From NCBI GenBank assembly GCA_902773635.1, contig CACYFH010000002.1:1-64000 (forward strand): a stretch of 64,000 nucleotides of DNA, given 5' to 3'. Both the position numbers and the translations under genes were made by a program. This document shows, piece by piece, positions 25,620 to 33,598 of this stretch; position 1 is the stretch's first letter; each line of letters starts with the position of its first letter. Under the pieces are notes generated by a model. It was not told the DNA's origin. It ran no database searches and saw nothing but the letters and a program-made list of their open reading frames with translations. This DNA comes from an uncultured Ruminococcus sp. GTDB taxonomy: Bacteria > Bacillota > Clostridia > Oscillospirales > Acutalibacteraceae.

Positions 25620-25870
25620 TTGCATTTCGCGGGTGAATAACACCGTTGAGGCGCAAATCAGTTGTCTTAGACTAACTGCGAAAATTCAACCATCACTTCA
25701 ACCAACGGAACGACCTTCGTTTTCCCGATGGCTGTGCGGTTTTTCTCGCCAAAGAGGAAAACACCAACCGGCACTTTAACCAACGATCAACCAAGTATCA
25801 ACCAAGTATCAACCACATAATAAGAAAGATAAGAAAGAAAAGAAGGATAAGAACTGTAGGATGACCGTCG
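25620..25870. other. Non-coding region with a possible degraded phage-replication gene remnant
   Basis: The 480 bases between the NSS gene and the YdcF-like gene hold no intact gene. At 25690-25860 the sequence is unlike its surroundings: lower GC, direct repeats of ATCAACCAAGT around 25785-25815, then an AAGATAAGAAAG-type A-rich run. In one frame it reads NDQPSINQVSTT before stops, a low-complexity string reminiscent of the tails of phage replisome-organiser proteins. This is a weak resemblance only. A short palindrome GGATGACCGTCGGTCATCC lies at 25859-25877. Confidence 0.25.
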
Positions 25871-25953
25871 GTCATCCGCAGAACGCAACAGAAAAAACCG
25901 CCATAAAAACGGACTTTCTTTTATGCGGGTTTCACAAAATCATGCGGTTGCTC

Positions 25954-25982
25954 TTTTCATGCCGCACAATATGTGCTACAAT
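25954..25982 (+). promoter_or_regulatory. Promoter of the YdcF-like gene
   Basis: TTTTCA (25954-25959), 17 bases, TACAAT (25977-25982), 32 bases before the ATG. Confidence 0.6.
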
Positions 25983-26014
25983 AGAAGTAGAAGATCCATC
26001 AAAAGGAGCGTTGC

Positions 26015-27478
26015 ATGAGAAAGCGTTTTATCCTTCTGAATATTTTTATCGTCCTGTCAGCGATCCTCGCCGCGGTGCTGATCTTCGTCAACGCGCGCCA
26101 GTACACGCTGACGGAGACCTTCGATGCGCCTGAGGGCACCTCCTATACGGCTGAGGACGCCGTGATCAGGATCATGGACGGGAAGCTCACCGTCGAGGAC
26201 TTAAAGCTCGAGGACGGCAAGCTGAGCTATGTCGTCAAAGCCGTGGAGGGTGCGAGCGGAGACGACAGCGTACAGGTCATTTTCGGCGACCCCGATGACT
26301 ACCTGCATTCCGTGTCCTTTTACAACAACTATCATATCGGCTGGTTCGGGACGGTCTTCCACTATTTCAACTATTTCGACTTTGACGGCTTCGGCGTGAT
26401 CCTGACGATCGTGCTGATCGACATGCTCGCCGCGTTCGGCGTGACGCTCTGGTCGTTCTGCGAGAAATGGAAGCGAGGAGAATTCTCCCACGCGATGTCG
26501 GCTTACGGCGGTATCGCGATCTTCCTGTTCTCCATGGTGATCAACTGCTTTGTGCTCGGCTCCTCCTTCGGACTGAGCGTCGGCTTCGTGATGTGGGATT
26601 TCGCCGATTCGGGCAAGGAGTTCCTCTGGCTCCTCCTGCCGGTCGCGCTGGTGTTCGCGGTGTCCGTCACCGTGAGCAATATCTCCCTGATGCGGCACGA
26701 GGGCTTTCGACCCGTCAACGCGCTGGGTATCATCATCAGCGTTTTGATGATCGGCGGCAGGCTGGTGCTCCTGCTCCTGTTCGGCTATATCTCAGGCTCC
26801 GAGACCTTTGTCAGGATGATGATTCTGCTGGAGAATACGCTTTGCACCGTGATCGCTTACATGGAGTCCATGCTCTTTTCGACCATCATCTGTGCGCTGC
26901 TGGCGAGCAAATACAAGGCGTCCTACGACAAGGACTACCTCGTGATCTTAGGCTGTGCGCTGATGCGCGACGGTACGCCGACCCCGCTTTTACGGATGCG
27001 TGCCGACGCGGCGCTGCGGTTCGAGCGCGAGCAGTATGAGAAGACCGGCAAGCACGCCGTGTTCGTCCCCTCCGGCGGTCAGGGCAGCGACGAGATCATC
27101 TCCGAGGGCGAGTCCGTCAGCCGCTATCTCATGGAGCAGGGCGTCCCCGAGGAGCAGATCGCGCCGGAGACCAAGTCCGTCAACACGCGCGAGAATCTCC
27201 TCTTCTCCAAAAAGGTGATCGAGGAGCACGCGCAGGGCAAGGACTTCAAGACCGCCTTCGCGACCACCAACTACCACGTTTTCCGCAGTTATATCTTCGC
27301 GGAGAAGGCGGGGCTGAAGGTGGAGGGCATCTCCGCGAAAACCAAGTGGTATTTCTTCCCGAACGCCTTCCTCAGGGAGTTCATCGGACTGCTGGCGAGC
27401 GAGTGGAAGAACCACCTCGTCTTCCTCTTGCTGGTGCTGGCGTTCTTCGCGGCTGTGAACCTGGTCGCGCCGATGTAA
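26015..27478 (+). CDS. Multi-pass membrane protein with C-terminal YdcF/DUF218 domain
   Basis: 487 residues. One membrane segment at about 5-25, an extracytoplasmic stretch of about 85 residues, several more membrane helices (about 120-300), then a DUF218 domain from about 307: YLVILGCALMRDGTPTPLLRMRADAAL, FVPSGGQGSDE and TRENLLFSKKVI. A final hydrophobic segment closes the protein. DUF218 proteins are linked to envelope and cell-wall metabolism (SanA, YdcF, ElyC); the catalytic role is uncertain. ATG follows AAAGGAGCGTTGC. It is monocistronic with its own promoter and terminator. Confidence 0.85.
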   Translation: MRKRFILLNIFIVLSAILAAVLIFVNARQYTLTETFDAPEGTSYTAEDAVIRIMDGKLTVEDLKLEDGKLSYVVKAVEGASGDDSVQVIFGDPDDYLHSVSFYNNYHIGWFGTVFHYFNYFDFDGFGVILTIVLIDMLAAFGVTLWSFCEKWKRGEFSHAMSAYGGIAIFLFSMVINCFVLGSSFGLSVGFVMWDFADSGKEFLWLLLPVALVFAVSVTVSNISLMRHEGFRPVNALGIIISVLMIGGRLVLLLLFGYISGSETFVRMMILLENTLCTVIAYMESMLFSTIICALLASKYKASYDKDYLVILGCALMRDGTPTPLLRMRADAALRFEREQYEKTGKHAVFVPSGGQGSDEIISEGESVSRYLMEQGVPEEQIAPETKSVNTRENLLFSKKVIEEHAQGKDFKTAFATTNYHVFRSYIFAEKAGLKVEGISAKTKWYFFPNAFLREFIGLLASEWKNHLVFLLLVLAFFAAVNLVAPM

Positions 27479-27495
27479 TGCACAGTATAATAATC

Positions 27496-27534
27496 AAGCT
27501 GTACCGGATGCTCTCCGATACAGCTTTTCTTTCT
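27496..27534. terminator. Terminator between the YdcF-like and DUF2325-like genes
   Basis: AAGCTGTACCGGA and TCCGATACAGCTT pair with one mismatch, then TTTCTTTCTC on the + strand. It begins 18 bases after the YdcF-like stop. Confidence 0.75.
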
Positions 27535-27535
27535 C

Positions 27536-29554
27536 TTATTCCTCTTTCATATCGTCCAGCGCGAACTGCTCGGCGCATTTCTCCGCACCGGAGTACTCGA
27601 AGTATCTCAGCTCGATCTTGTGCTTTCGAACGACGTCGATGATCTTGTAGAAGTCGGAGTGGGAGAGGGCGTTCGTCTGGATCCACACGACCTCCGCGTT
27701 CATGATCAGGCCGGTGTTCGGCTGGGCGGACGGCTCGATGAAGCGCACGTTCGGCAACAGCGGACGGATCGCCTTGAGCCATGAGAGGTGACCGCCGAAG
27801 ACGACGGCGCGCCTTCTCGCTGTGTAGGGGAAGTCGACCGTCGCAGTGTATTCCTCGTCCGATTTCTCCGTCTTGCGGATCATCGTTTTGAGCTCGCTGA
27901 GCTCCGCGGCAGTCTGATCGAGCCTTTCCTCAGCGGCTCTGAGCGCTTCCTCTCGATCCCTGAGACGGTGCTCGAGCCGGTTGACCAGCGCCTTGAGGCT
28001 CTTGTTCTCGCGTTTGAGACGGCTCAGGTCGTCGGCGCTCTCCTGCTCCGCGCTTTCCTCCTCGTCCACAAAGACAAAGTTCTCGTCACGCTCCGCGAGC
28101 GCGCAGGCGAGAGTGAGATACTCGCAGAGGATGCCGCTCTCCCTTTCCGTGAGCATGCCGTCGCGGAGCAGCTTGCCAAAGTGCGCGGGATTCAGCGAGC
28201 CGCGCGGCGGTACAAGACCGCTGAGCAAGCAGGTCAGCTGAGAGAAGGTGATCGGCTCGCGGCTCACCGCGAAGGGCGAGGTCACGATGCGGCGGTTGAG
28301 CACGCTGTCGGGCGCCGGGATCAGGTACTCCGAAGCGAGGGAGACGGCGTTCGTATAAAAACCCGGCGTGACGGCGGGCTGATCTTCTTCATCACCGATG
28401 AGCGCCCGCGCCCACGGCAGGGTTGTGCAGGCGTCCGAGAGTACGAGAAGCGGCGCGTTGTACAGACAGAGGACGTCGTCCCTTCGGTCGAGCAGCATCA
28501 GGAACGCAAAGCACATCCCGAACGGATCGCCGTGCTCGGGTATGAAGAAGCGGATGAGCTTTTCCTTCCCGAGCATCTCCGTCTCATCCCGATAGACCGC
28601 TTTGCTGTAGGCGGGGATGCTGAGCAGGAAGGCATTCATTTCATTGATCTCGCTCTCGATGCGGCGGGTCGCCTTGTCCTCCTCCGCGCGCATGCTCACG
28701 GCGGCGGTGAAGGTGGTCTCGAACTCCGCTGACAGCCCCGCTTCCAGGTCGGCGATCTCCTTTTCAAGCAGTTCGATCTTTACCCCGATATGGGCGTTGA
28801 TCCGCTCCCGATAACGGGAGAGAGCGGTCAGGATCTCTTTGACGACCTCGCGGACACAGTCCTTGAAGCGGCTGACGGCTCGCTCGATCCCGGCTTCATC
28901 CAGAAGGCTGATCACCTTCTCGAACCGCTCGCGCTCCGTGCACGGCATGTGCGTGCGGGTATCCGCGTCGCTGAGCCACGCTTTTGTCTTATCGAAGCCG
29001 TCCGTGCCGCTGTTGCGGAAGCGGATGACGTGCGCCATCCCGCGGATCAGGTCGTAGGTGTGTACGGTGTCGGTGATATCCGGAACGTCCGCCTGATCGA
29101 GCTCCTCGCGCGTCGCGGGGAGATAGGGGAGCGCTTCATCGAGCTTGCCGCTGTTCCTGAGCAGGTCGAGGATGTAGATCGCGGCGGCGGTCTCCATGTG
29201 GAAGCGCTTCTCGAGCTCATTGAAGCCCGGACCGTCGGCGGGAGCGCACAGCTTTATGAATTCGTCGGTGACAGAGATCAGCGGGTTCGACTGACGGAAG
29301 CTCTCGTCATATTCCCTGCAAAGCCGCCTGACGCCCTCTTGTCGGTATGCGAGAACGGAGGGCGAGCAGTCGGGCGCGTTCCTTCCGCGCTCATGCAGGA
29401 GCTTCATCCGCGCACCAAATACCTCGTCGATGCGGGCGGTCAGCCGTTTCTCTGCGTCAGGCGCGTTATGATCGAAGGGTTGAACGGTCATCTGCTGACG
29501 GAGATCGTCGATCTCACGGCGCAGTTCGTTGATTTTCTCTTGGGTATTTATCAT
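27536..29554 (-). CDS. Large coiled-coil protein with C-terminal DUF2325-like domain
   Basis: 672 residues, no signal peptide or membrane segment. The N terminus and a stretch at about 505-565 (RLKRENKSLKALVNRLEHRL and onwards) are predicted coiled coils; the middle is helical and not recognised. Residues from about 583, AVVFGGHLSWLKAIRPLLP, with NAEVVWIQTNALSHSDFYKI and a final ELRYFEYSG, match the layout of DUF2325, a Rossmann-like domain of unknown function. DUF2325 proteins are normally far shorter. ATG follows AGGATGATCTTTT. The amylase-like gene lies upstream on the same strand, 59 bases away, separated by a hairpin. No role can be assigned. Confidence 0.6.
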   Translation of the reverse strand: MINTQEKINELRREIDDLRQQMTVQPFDHNAPDAEKRLTARIDEVFGARMKLLHERGRNAPDCSPSVLAYRQEGVRRLCREYDESFRQSNPLISVTDEFIKLCAPADGPGFNELEKRFHMETAAAIYILDLLRNSGKLDEALPYLPATREELDQADVPDITDTVHTYDLIRGMAHVIRFRNSGTDGFDKTKAWLSDADTRTHMPCTERERFEKVISLLDEAGIERAVSRFKDCVREVVKEILTALSRYRERINAHIGVKIELLEKEIADLEAGLSAEFETTFTAAVSMRAEEDKATRRIESEINEMNAFLLSIPAYSKAVYRDETEMLGKEKLIRFFIPEHGDPFGMCFAFLMLLDRRDDVLCLYNAPLLVLSDACTTLPWARALIGDEEDQPAVTPGFYTNAVSLASEYLIPAPDSVLNRRIVTSPFAVSREPITFSQLTCLLSGLVPPRGSLNPAHFGKLLRDGMLTERESGILCEYLTLACALAERDENFVFVDEEESAEQESADDLSRLKRENKSLKALVNRLEHRLRDREEALRAAEERLDQTAAELSELKTMIRKTEKSDEEYTATVDFPYTARRRAVVFGGHLSWLKAIRPLLPNVRFIEPSAQPNTGLIMNAEVVWIQTNALSHSDFYKIIDVVRKHKIELRYFEYSGAEKCAEQFALDDMKEE

Positions 29555-29577
29555 AAAAGATCATCCTATACAGGTCA

Positions 29578-29602
29578 GGGCAATACCGCGCGGGTACTGC
29601 CC
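29578..29602 (-). terminator. Hairpin between the amylase-like and DUF2325-like genes
   Basis: GGGCAGTACC pairs with GGTATTGCCC (one G-T pair) around CGCGC on the minus strand. No T run follows, so it is at best a weak or factor-assisted terminator or an RNA-stability element. Confidence 0.4.
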
Positions 29603-29613
29603 CTTAATACTGT

Positions 29614-31062
29614 TTATACGGTGAACACAAAGAACTCGTAGGGCGCGTAGTCGCGGGATGCGAAGTCCTCTGCGGTCATTTCGGTCTGATTGGCGTCGAG
29701 CTTCTCGCCGTCCCAATGGATGACGCAGGTCGCCTTGTCAAAGCCGAGACTCGCGCTGACGCCCTCCTGCTTGTCTTTGTAGAGGTTCGCGATGTAGACG
29801 ACCTTGCTTTCGCCGTCCGTTCTGGAGAAGGCAAAGATCTTGGAGTTGCCGGTCTCTAAGATCTCGAGATCGCGGTTGGTGGAGCGGAGCGCCGGATTAC
29901 CTGTTTTCAGTGCGGAGAGCGCCTTGATCAGCGGGGCGTATTTCGGATTCTCGTCCCATTTCACGGTATCCTTCTCAAAGAATTCGATCTCGTGGTCATA
30001 GGCTTCCTCGTTGCCGGTGTAGAGCAGCGGCATGCCCGGAGTGAGGAAGGAGAGCGCGAGGAGCGTCGGATAGCCCTCGCCGTAGTGACCCACGACCGTG
30101 CCCTCATAGGCGTTCTTGTCGTGGTTGTCGAGGTAGTTCATCGGGAAGCTGCCCTCGAGATAATTGTCCGCGACCGCCATGCCCTCCTGGATGGTATTGA
30201 TCGCGACGCCGCCGCGCGTCATGACAGCCTGACCGTAGAGCTTGTCGTTGTAACAGCTGTCGAAGGCGTATTCCGTCAGGCTCTTTGCGGCGGAGGTCTC
30301 GGCGAGCATCATGATCTCACTGTTGACGGATTTGAGCTGATAGACGGCGGCGTTCCAGAAGCTCGCGGGCACACCGATCGCGTGGTCACAGCGGAAGCCG
30401 TCGACGCCGATGTCCTCGATCCAGAACTGCATACAACGGATCATCTCGGCGCGCATCTCCTGATTCTCATAGTCGAGCTGGGCGGTATCCGTCCAGTCGT
30501 AGGGGGATTCGATCTTGCCGCTCTCGTCGTGGACGTACCAGTCCTCATGCTCCTTGATCCAAGCGTTGTCCCAGCCGGTATGGTTGGCGACCCAGTCGAT
30601 GATGACCTTGAAGCCCATCTCATGCGCCTTATTCAGCAGGTGCTTGAAGTCGTCCATCGTGCCGAACTCGGGATTGACCTCGCGGTAGTCGCTGACGGCG
30701 TAGAAGGAGCCGAGCGTGCCCTTGCGGTTGGTCTCGCTGATCGGGTGGATCGGCATGAGCCAGAGCGTGTTCACGCCCATGTCCTTGAGACGGTCGAGGT
30801 GGTTCTCGAATGCCGCGAAGGTGCCTTCCTCGGTGAACTGGCGGACGTTGACCTCATAGAGGACGCAGGTCTCGAGCCACGAGGCGGTAGTCTTTTTGAG
30901 GATGGGATCGTCGCCCTTGATGTCGGTGAGTAGCTCCGCGGGTGTTTTCGCTTCCGTTGCGACGGTCGTCTCAGCGGTCGTCTCGGCGGGCTTATTGTTC
31001 GCGCAAGCCGCGAGGGAGACGAGCATGCAGAGAGAAAGCAGAAGTGCAAGTAATTTTTTCAT
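29614..31062 (-). CDS. Surface lipoprotein of the alpha-amylase family (GH13)
   Basis: 482 residues. A lipoprotein signal ends in SLAAC (Cys20), followed by a Thr/Ala/Glu linker. The catalytic barrel has all four GH13 regions: DWVANH, then GFRCDHA with the nucleophile Asp, LAETSA with the acid/base Glu, and NYLDNHD with the third Asp. A beta-sandwich C-terminal domain follows. It should act on alpha-1,4-glucans or maltodextrins at the outer face of the membrane; exact specificity cannot be read. ATG follows AAAGGAGCAACAAC. It lies 72 bases downstream of the SPFH gene across a palindromic repeat arm and may be co-transcribed. Confidence 0.92.
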   Translation of the reverse strand: MKKLLALLLSLCMLVSLAACANNKPAETTAETTVATEAKTPAELLTDIKGDDPILKKTTASWLETCVLYEVNVRQFTEEGTFAAFENHLDRLKDMGVNTLWLMPIHPISETNRKGTLGSFYAVSDYREVNPEFGTMDDFKHLLNKAHEMGFKVIIDWVANHTGWDNAWIKEHEDWYVHDESGKIESPYDWTDTAQLDYENQEMRAEMIRCMQFWIEDIGVDGFRCDHAIGVPASFWNAAVYQLKSVNSEIMMLAETSAAKSLTEYAFDSCYNDKLYGQAVMTRGGVAINTIQEGMAVADNYLEGSFPMNYLDNHDKNAYEGTVVGHYGEGYPTLLALSFLTPGMPLLYTGNEEAYDHEIEFFEKDTVKWDENPKYAPLIKALSALKTGNPALRSTNRDLEILETGNSKIFAFSRTDGESKVVYIANLYKDKQEGVSASLGFDKATCVIHWDGEKLDANQTEMTAEDFASRDYAPYEFFVFTV

Positions 31063-31085
31063 GTTGTTGCTCCTTTATTTAAAAT

Positions 31086-31125
31086 AGTCATTGCGAAGTC
31101 CCTTTAGGGGGCTGTGGCAATCTCA
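31086..31125. repeat. CAGTCATTGC-family single repeat arm
   Basis: AGTCATTGCGAAGTCCC through GGCAATCTCA with an internal CCCTTTAGGGG palindrome. It begins 23 bases upstream of the amylase-like ATG. Confidence 0.6.
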
Positions 31126-31133
31126 ACCGATCG

Positions 31134-32042
31134 TTATAGATGTGATTTTGCGGCGTCCTGCATCGCCTGTGCCGTCGCGCCGACAAGCGTCGCCGCCGCG
31201 AGGGTCGGGTCGGTCAGCGCGCGCGCCATCTCGACGCTTTGCAGGAGGTTTTTGTCATACCGCATGAGCCTGATCTCGTCGATGCCGATGGAGGAGATCG
31301 CAAAGCCCCTCTCCGCGATCCATTTCTCGTCGATGATCGCGGTCGCCTGATCGGTCATCTCAAAGGCGGAAGATCCGAGATCGTAGGCGGTCGTGCCCTT
31401 CTGACAGAATTTCGAAAGCGTTTGGCGCAGTACTATCTCGAGCTCCGCGGTGAGGGTCGGCAGGACGGTTTTGATCTCTACTGCGCCGGTCGAATTGCCG
31501 CAGACCCTCGCGTAAAAGACGGCAGGGTCGGCGATGCGGAAGGAGAACATGCCGCCGACGGTGAGCGTCGCGTCAAGCTCCATATCCCGGTTGGTATCTC
31601 TCAGCCTGAGCGGAATTCGCACCGAGAAGGGGTTCGCGAAGTGCTCGCGCGTGTCGATGTACATGATGACCTGATAGACCGCCGCGATACCGCCGTAGCC
31701 GAAGCGGTCGAAGCTCTGCCTGAGCACGCCCTTCAGCCCGCCTTTGTGGAAGATGCTCGGACTGCGGTCGGTATGGTAGACATTCTCGCCGGGCTGATCG
31801 AACACGCCCGTGACCTTGCCCTTGTCGATCGCGAGGGCGCATTGTCCGGGGTGGACGATGACGGTCGAGCCGTCGCTGATGACGTTTTCCTCACCCTTTG
31901 TGTTGGACGAGCGTTCGCCGGTCTTTTTCTCGGCGCGAACGGAGAGATAGCCCTCGGGGATGCTGTTGCAGGTGTAAACCTCGAGCCACTGATCCGCCAT
32001 CACGCCGCCGACGGAGCCCGTCGCCGCTTTGATGATTCCCAT
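31134..32042 (-). CDS. SPFH-domain protein, YdjI-like, possibly truncated
   Basis: 302 residues from the ATG at 32042, after AGGAGGAAACGCT. It has the motif order of YdjI-type proteins: MGIIKAATGSVGGVMADQWLE, SDGSTVIVHPGQCALAIDKGKV, a prohibitin-like SPFH core, then a helical region ending FAISSIGIDEIRL. Relatives usually continue with a Gly/Ala-rich stretch and a C-terminal zinc ribbon; here the protein stops at AQAMQDAAKSHL and a palindromic repeat arm begins nine bases beyond, so the tail may have been lost by insertion. In Bacillus, YdjI works with other membrane-microdomain proteins in the membrane stress response. The function here is inferred by family only. Confidence 0.85.
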   Translation of the reverse strand: MGIIKAATGSVGGVMADQWLEVYTCNSIPEGYLSVRAEKKTGERSSNTKGEENVISDGSTVIVHPGQCALAIDKGKVTGVFDQPGENVYHTDRSPSIFHKGGLKGVLRQSFDRFGYGGIAAVYQVIMYIDTREHFANPFSVRIPLRLRDTNRDMELDATLTVGGMFSFRIADPAVFYARVCGNSTGAVEIKTVLPTLTAELEIVLRQTLSKFCQKGTTAYDLGSSAFEMTDQATAIIDEKWIAERGFAISSIGIDEIRLMRYDKNLLQSVEMARALTDPTLAAATLVGATAQAMQDAAKSHL

Positions 32043-32062
32043 AGCGTTTCCTCCTATAAGAA

Positions 32063-32100
32063 CAGTCATTGCGAGGGGCTTCAGCCCCGTGGCAATCTCA
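32063..32100. repeat. CAGTCATTGC-family single repeat arm
   Basis: CAGTCATTGCGAGGGGC through GGCAATCTCA with an internal GGGGCTTCAGCCCC hairpin, packed between the stop of the phosphodiesterase gene and the ribosome site of the SPFH gene. Confidence 0.65.
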
Positions 32101-32104
32101 CTAA

Positions 32105-32569
32105 TTACTTCAAGTGTGCGATGTTGGAGAGCACCTGACCGTTTTTGACCTCGATCACGCCGAAGCTCTTGCCGTAGCTCGCAGAGCCGGGGTTGAAGAG
32201 ACGGATACCGTCGACCAGTTCGTCGTGGGCGATATGCGTATGCCCGAAGAGCGCGACGTCCGCACCTATTTCTCTCGCGGCTTCATAGAGGTTCAGCAAG
32301 CCCCATTTCACGTTGTAGGCGTGACCGTGACAGGCGAAGAACCTCACGCCCTCTACGGTGAATTCCTCGGACATCGGGAGCATGGAGCCGAAGTCGCAGT
32401 TGCCCTTGACCATGATATATTGCTTGTCGGGGAAGAGCAGCTTGATTTCCTCCATCTCTCCCTGACTGTCGCCGCAATGCACCACGATATCGGCGTTGCG
32501 GTTGAGCTCCATGATGCGCTTGAGCGGGTAGAGAGAGCCGTGTGAATCGGAAACAACGATTATTTTCAT
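32105..32569 (-). CDS. Metallophosphoesterase, YfcE/MJ0936 family
   Basis: 154 residues. Metal-binding motifs in order: VVSDSHGS (D-x-H), VVHCGDS (G-D), VKGNCDF (GN[C/H]D) and CHGHAYN, then GHTH and a C-terminal FNPGSAS. This is the small YfcE/MJ0936 phosphodiesterase family, cytoplasmic, acting on phosphodiesters; natural substrates are unknown. The ATG at 32569 follows GGGAGGAAAAT. The reading frame is open further upstream but that part runs through the divergent small gene and lacks a ribosome site. Confidence 0.9.
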   Translation of the reverse strand: MKIIVVSDSHGSLYPLKRIMELNRNADIVVHCGDSQGEMEEIKLLFPDKQYIMVKGNCDFGSMLPMSEEFTVEGVRFFACHGHAYNVKWGLLNLYEAAREIGADVALFGHTHIAHDELVDGIRLFNPGSASYGKSFGVIEVKNGQVLSNIAHLK

Positions 32570-32611
32570 ATTTTCCTCCCTTTTGCATAGTATAAAACAT
32601 GAGGTGAGATT

Positions 32612-32845
32612 ATGGCTGATAAAGAACAGATCAACAGGCTGATACAACAGCTCAGCGAGCGGATGAACACGCCCGCACAGGATATCGAGAACGCGGTGAA
32701 CAGCTCGTCCTACGGCAAGCTCCTGTCGAAGCTCCCGCCCGATAAGGCGCAGCAGATGGGGGAGATCCTCGCCGATGAAGAAAAGGCGAAGGAATTTCTC
32801 AGCACCCCGCAGGCGAAGGCGATCATCAAGAGGATCATGGGCTGA
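32612..32845 (+). CDS. Small conserved-looking protein 1 of a three-gene cassette (77 aa)
   Basis: Not recognised. 77 residues, predicted all-helical and soluble; it contains SSYGKLLSKLPPDKAQQM and a C-terminal FLSTPQAKAIIKRIMG. ATG follows GAGGTGAGATT, and the stop is fused to the next start (TGATG), so translation of genes 1 and 2 is coupled. It shares an L-x-x-P-Q-A motif with the N terminus of gene 2, suggesting a common origin or shared partner. The base composition is like its neighbours. It is divergent from the phosphodiesterase gene with only 42 bases between. Confidence 0.75.
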   Translation: MADKEQINRLIQQLSERMNTPAQDIENAVNSSSYGKLLSKLPPDKAQQMGEILADEEKAKEFLSTPQAKAIIKRIMG

Positions 32846-33186
32846 TGGACGATCTTTCCGCAAAGCTCAGTTCGATCCTCAGCGATCCGCAGGCGATGCA
32901 GGAGATCTCGGCTCTGGCTTCTCAGCTCGGCGTTGACGCGCCGGGCGTACATAAGGAGCCCGAACCGCCCTCAAAGCCCGCCGACGATACCGCCGCACAG
33001 CTGATGGGGCTGGCGCCTCTGCTCAGCTCCTTCAAGCAGGAGGACGACGACACGGTGCGGCTTCTCGAAGCGATGCGCCCCTTCCTCAGCGAGGAGCGGC
33101 AGCAGAAGCTCGACCGCGCCAAAAGGCTGATCAAGATCATGAAGCTCATGCCGCTGATAAAAGACCTGCCGCTGTTTGATTTGTAG
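32845..33186 (+). CDS. Small protein 2 of a three-gene cassette (113 aa)
   Basis: Not recognised. 113 residues: an N-terminal helix (LSSILSDPQAMQEISALASQLG), a proline/acidic linker (HKEPEPPSKPADD), a middle helix (LMGLAPLLSSF), a helical pair around EAMRPFLSEERQQKLDRAKR and a hydrophobic C terminus (LIKIMKLMPLIKDLPLFDL). The start overlaps the stop of protein 1 and the stop is only eight bases before gene 3, so the three are one operon. No signal peptide. The amphipathic C-terminal helix could touch a membrane or the hydrophobic tail of protein 3 (inference). Confidence 0.75.
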   Translation: MDDLSAKLSSILSDPQAMQEISALASQLGVDAPGVHKEPEPPSKPADDTAAQLMGLAPLLSSFKQEDDDTVRLLEAMRPFLSEERQQKLDRAKRLIKIMKLMPLIKDLPLFDL

Positions 33187-33194
33187 GTGATACA

Positions 33195-33509
33195 ATGCCA
33201 TCCAATTCACTTGAACAGGAAGCGATGGAGCGCGTGCGGCGCATGTACGCTTCCTTTGATCGACCTCCCGAGAGGGGAGAACGTCCGCCTGAACGCCCGC
33301 CTGAGCCTGCCCCCTTGAAGGAGGAAAAGCCCTCGCCGCCCGAAAAAACCGAGAAGCCGCGTCATTCGCCTGAGAAGCCGAAGAACGGCTTGCTCGACCT
33401 GTTGATGAAGGATAAGGATCAGAGCCTGATCATGCTCCTGCTGGTGATCCTGATGATGGACGGCGCGGATATGAACCTGCTTCTGGCTCTCGTGTATCTG
33501 CTGATCTGA
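33195..33509 (+). CDS. Small protein 3 of a three-gene cassette (104 aa, proline-rich, hydrophobic hairpin tail)
   Basis: Not recognised. Residues 1-20 are an amphipathic helix; about 22-65 form a Pro/Glu/Lys-rich low-complexity linker (RPPERGERPPERPPEP and on); about 78-104 form two short hydrophobic stretches, IMLLLVILMM and NLLLALVYLL, separated by DGADM. That pattern suggests a tail-anchored helical hairpin rather than one ordinary membrane helix. A weak GTAGGTGATACA ribosome site precedes the ATG. hflX follows but has its own promoter. Confidence 0.72.
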   Translation: MPSNSLEQEAMERVRRMYASFDRPPERGERPPERPPEPAPLKEEKPSPPEKTEKPRHSPEKPKNGLLDLLMKDKDQSLIMLLLVILMMDGADMNLLLALVYLLI

Positions 33510-33515
33510 TTTTTC

Positions 33516-33544
33516 TTGCATTCTTCATGCGAATTCAGTATAAT
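33516..33544 (+). promoter_or_regulatory. Promoter of hflX
   Basis: TTGCAT (33516-33521), 17 bases, TATAAT (33539-33544), 54 bases before the hflX ATG. Confidence 0.75.
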
Positions 33545-33598
33545 ACTTTATTATATAAGAAATCCTGCGGGATTTCAATGGATTTATGGAGAATTGCT

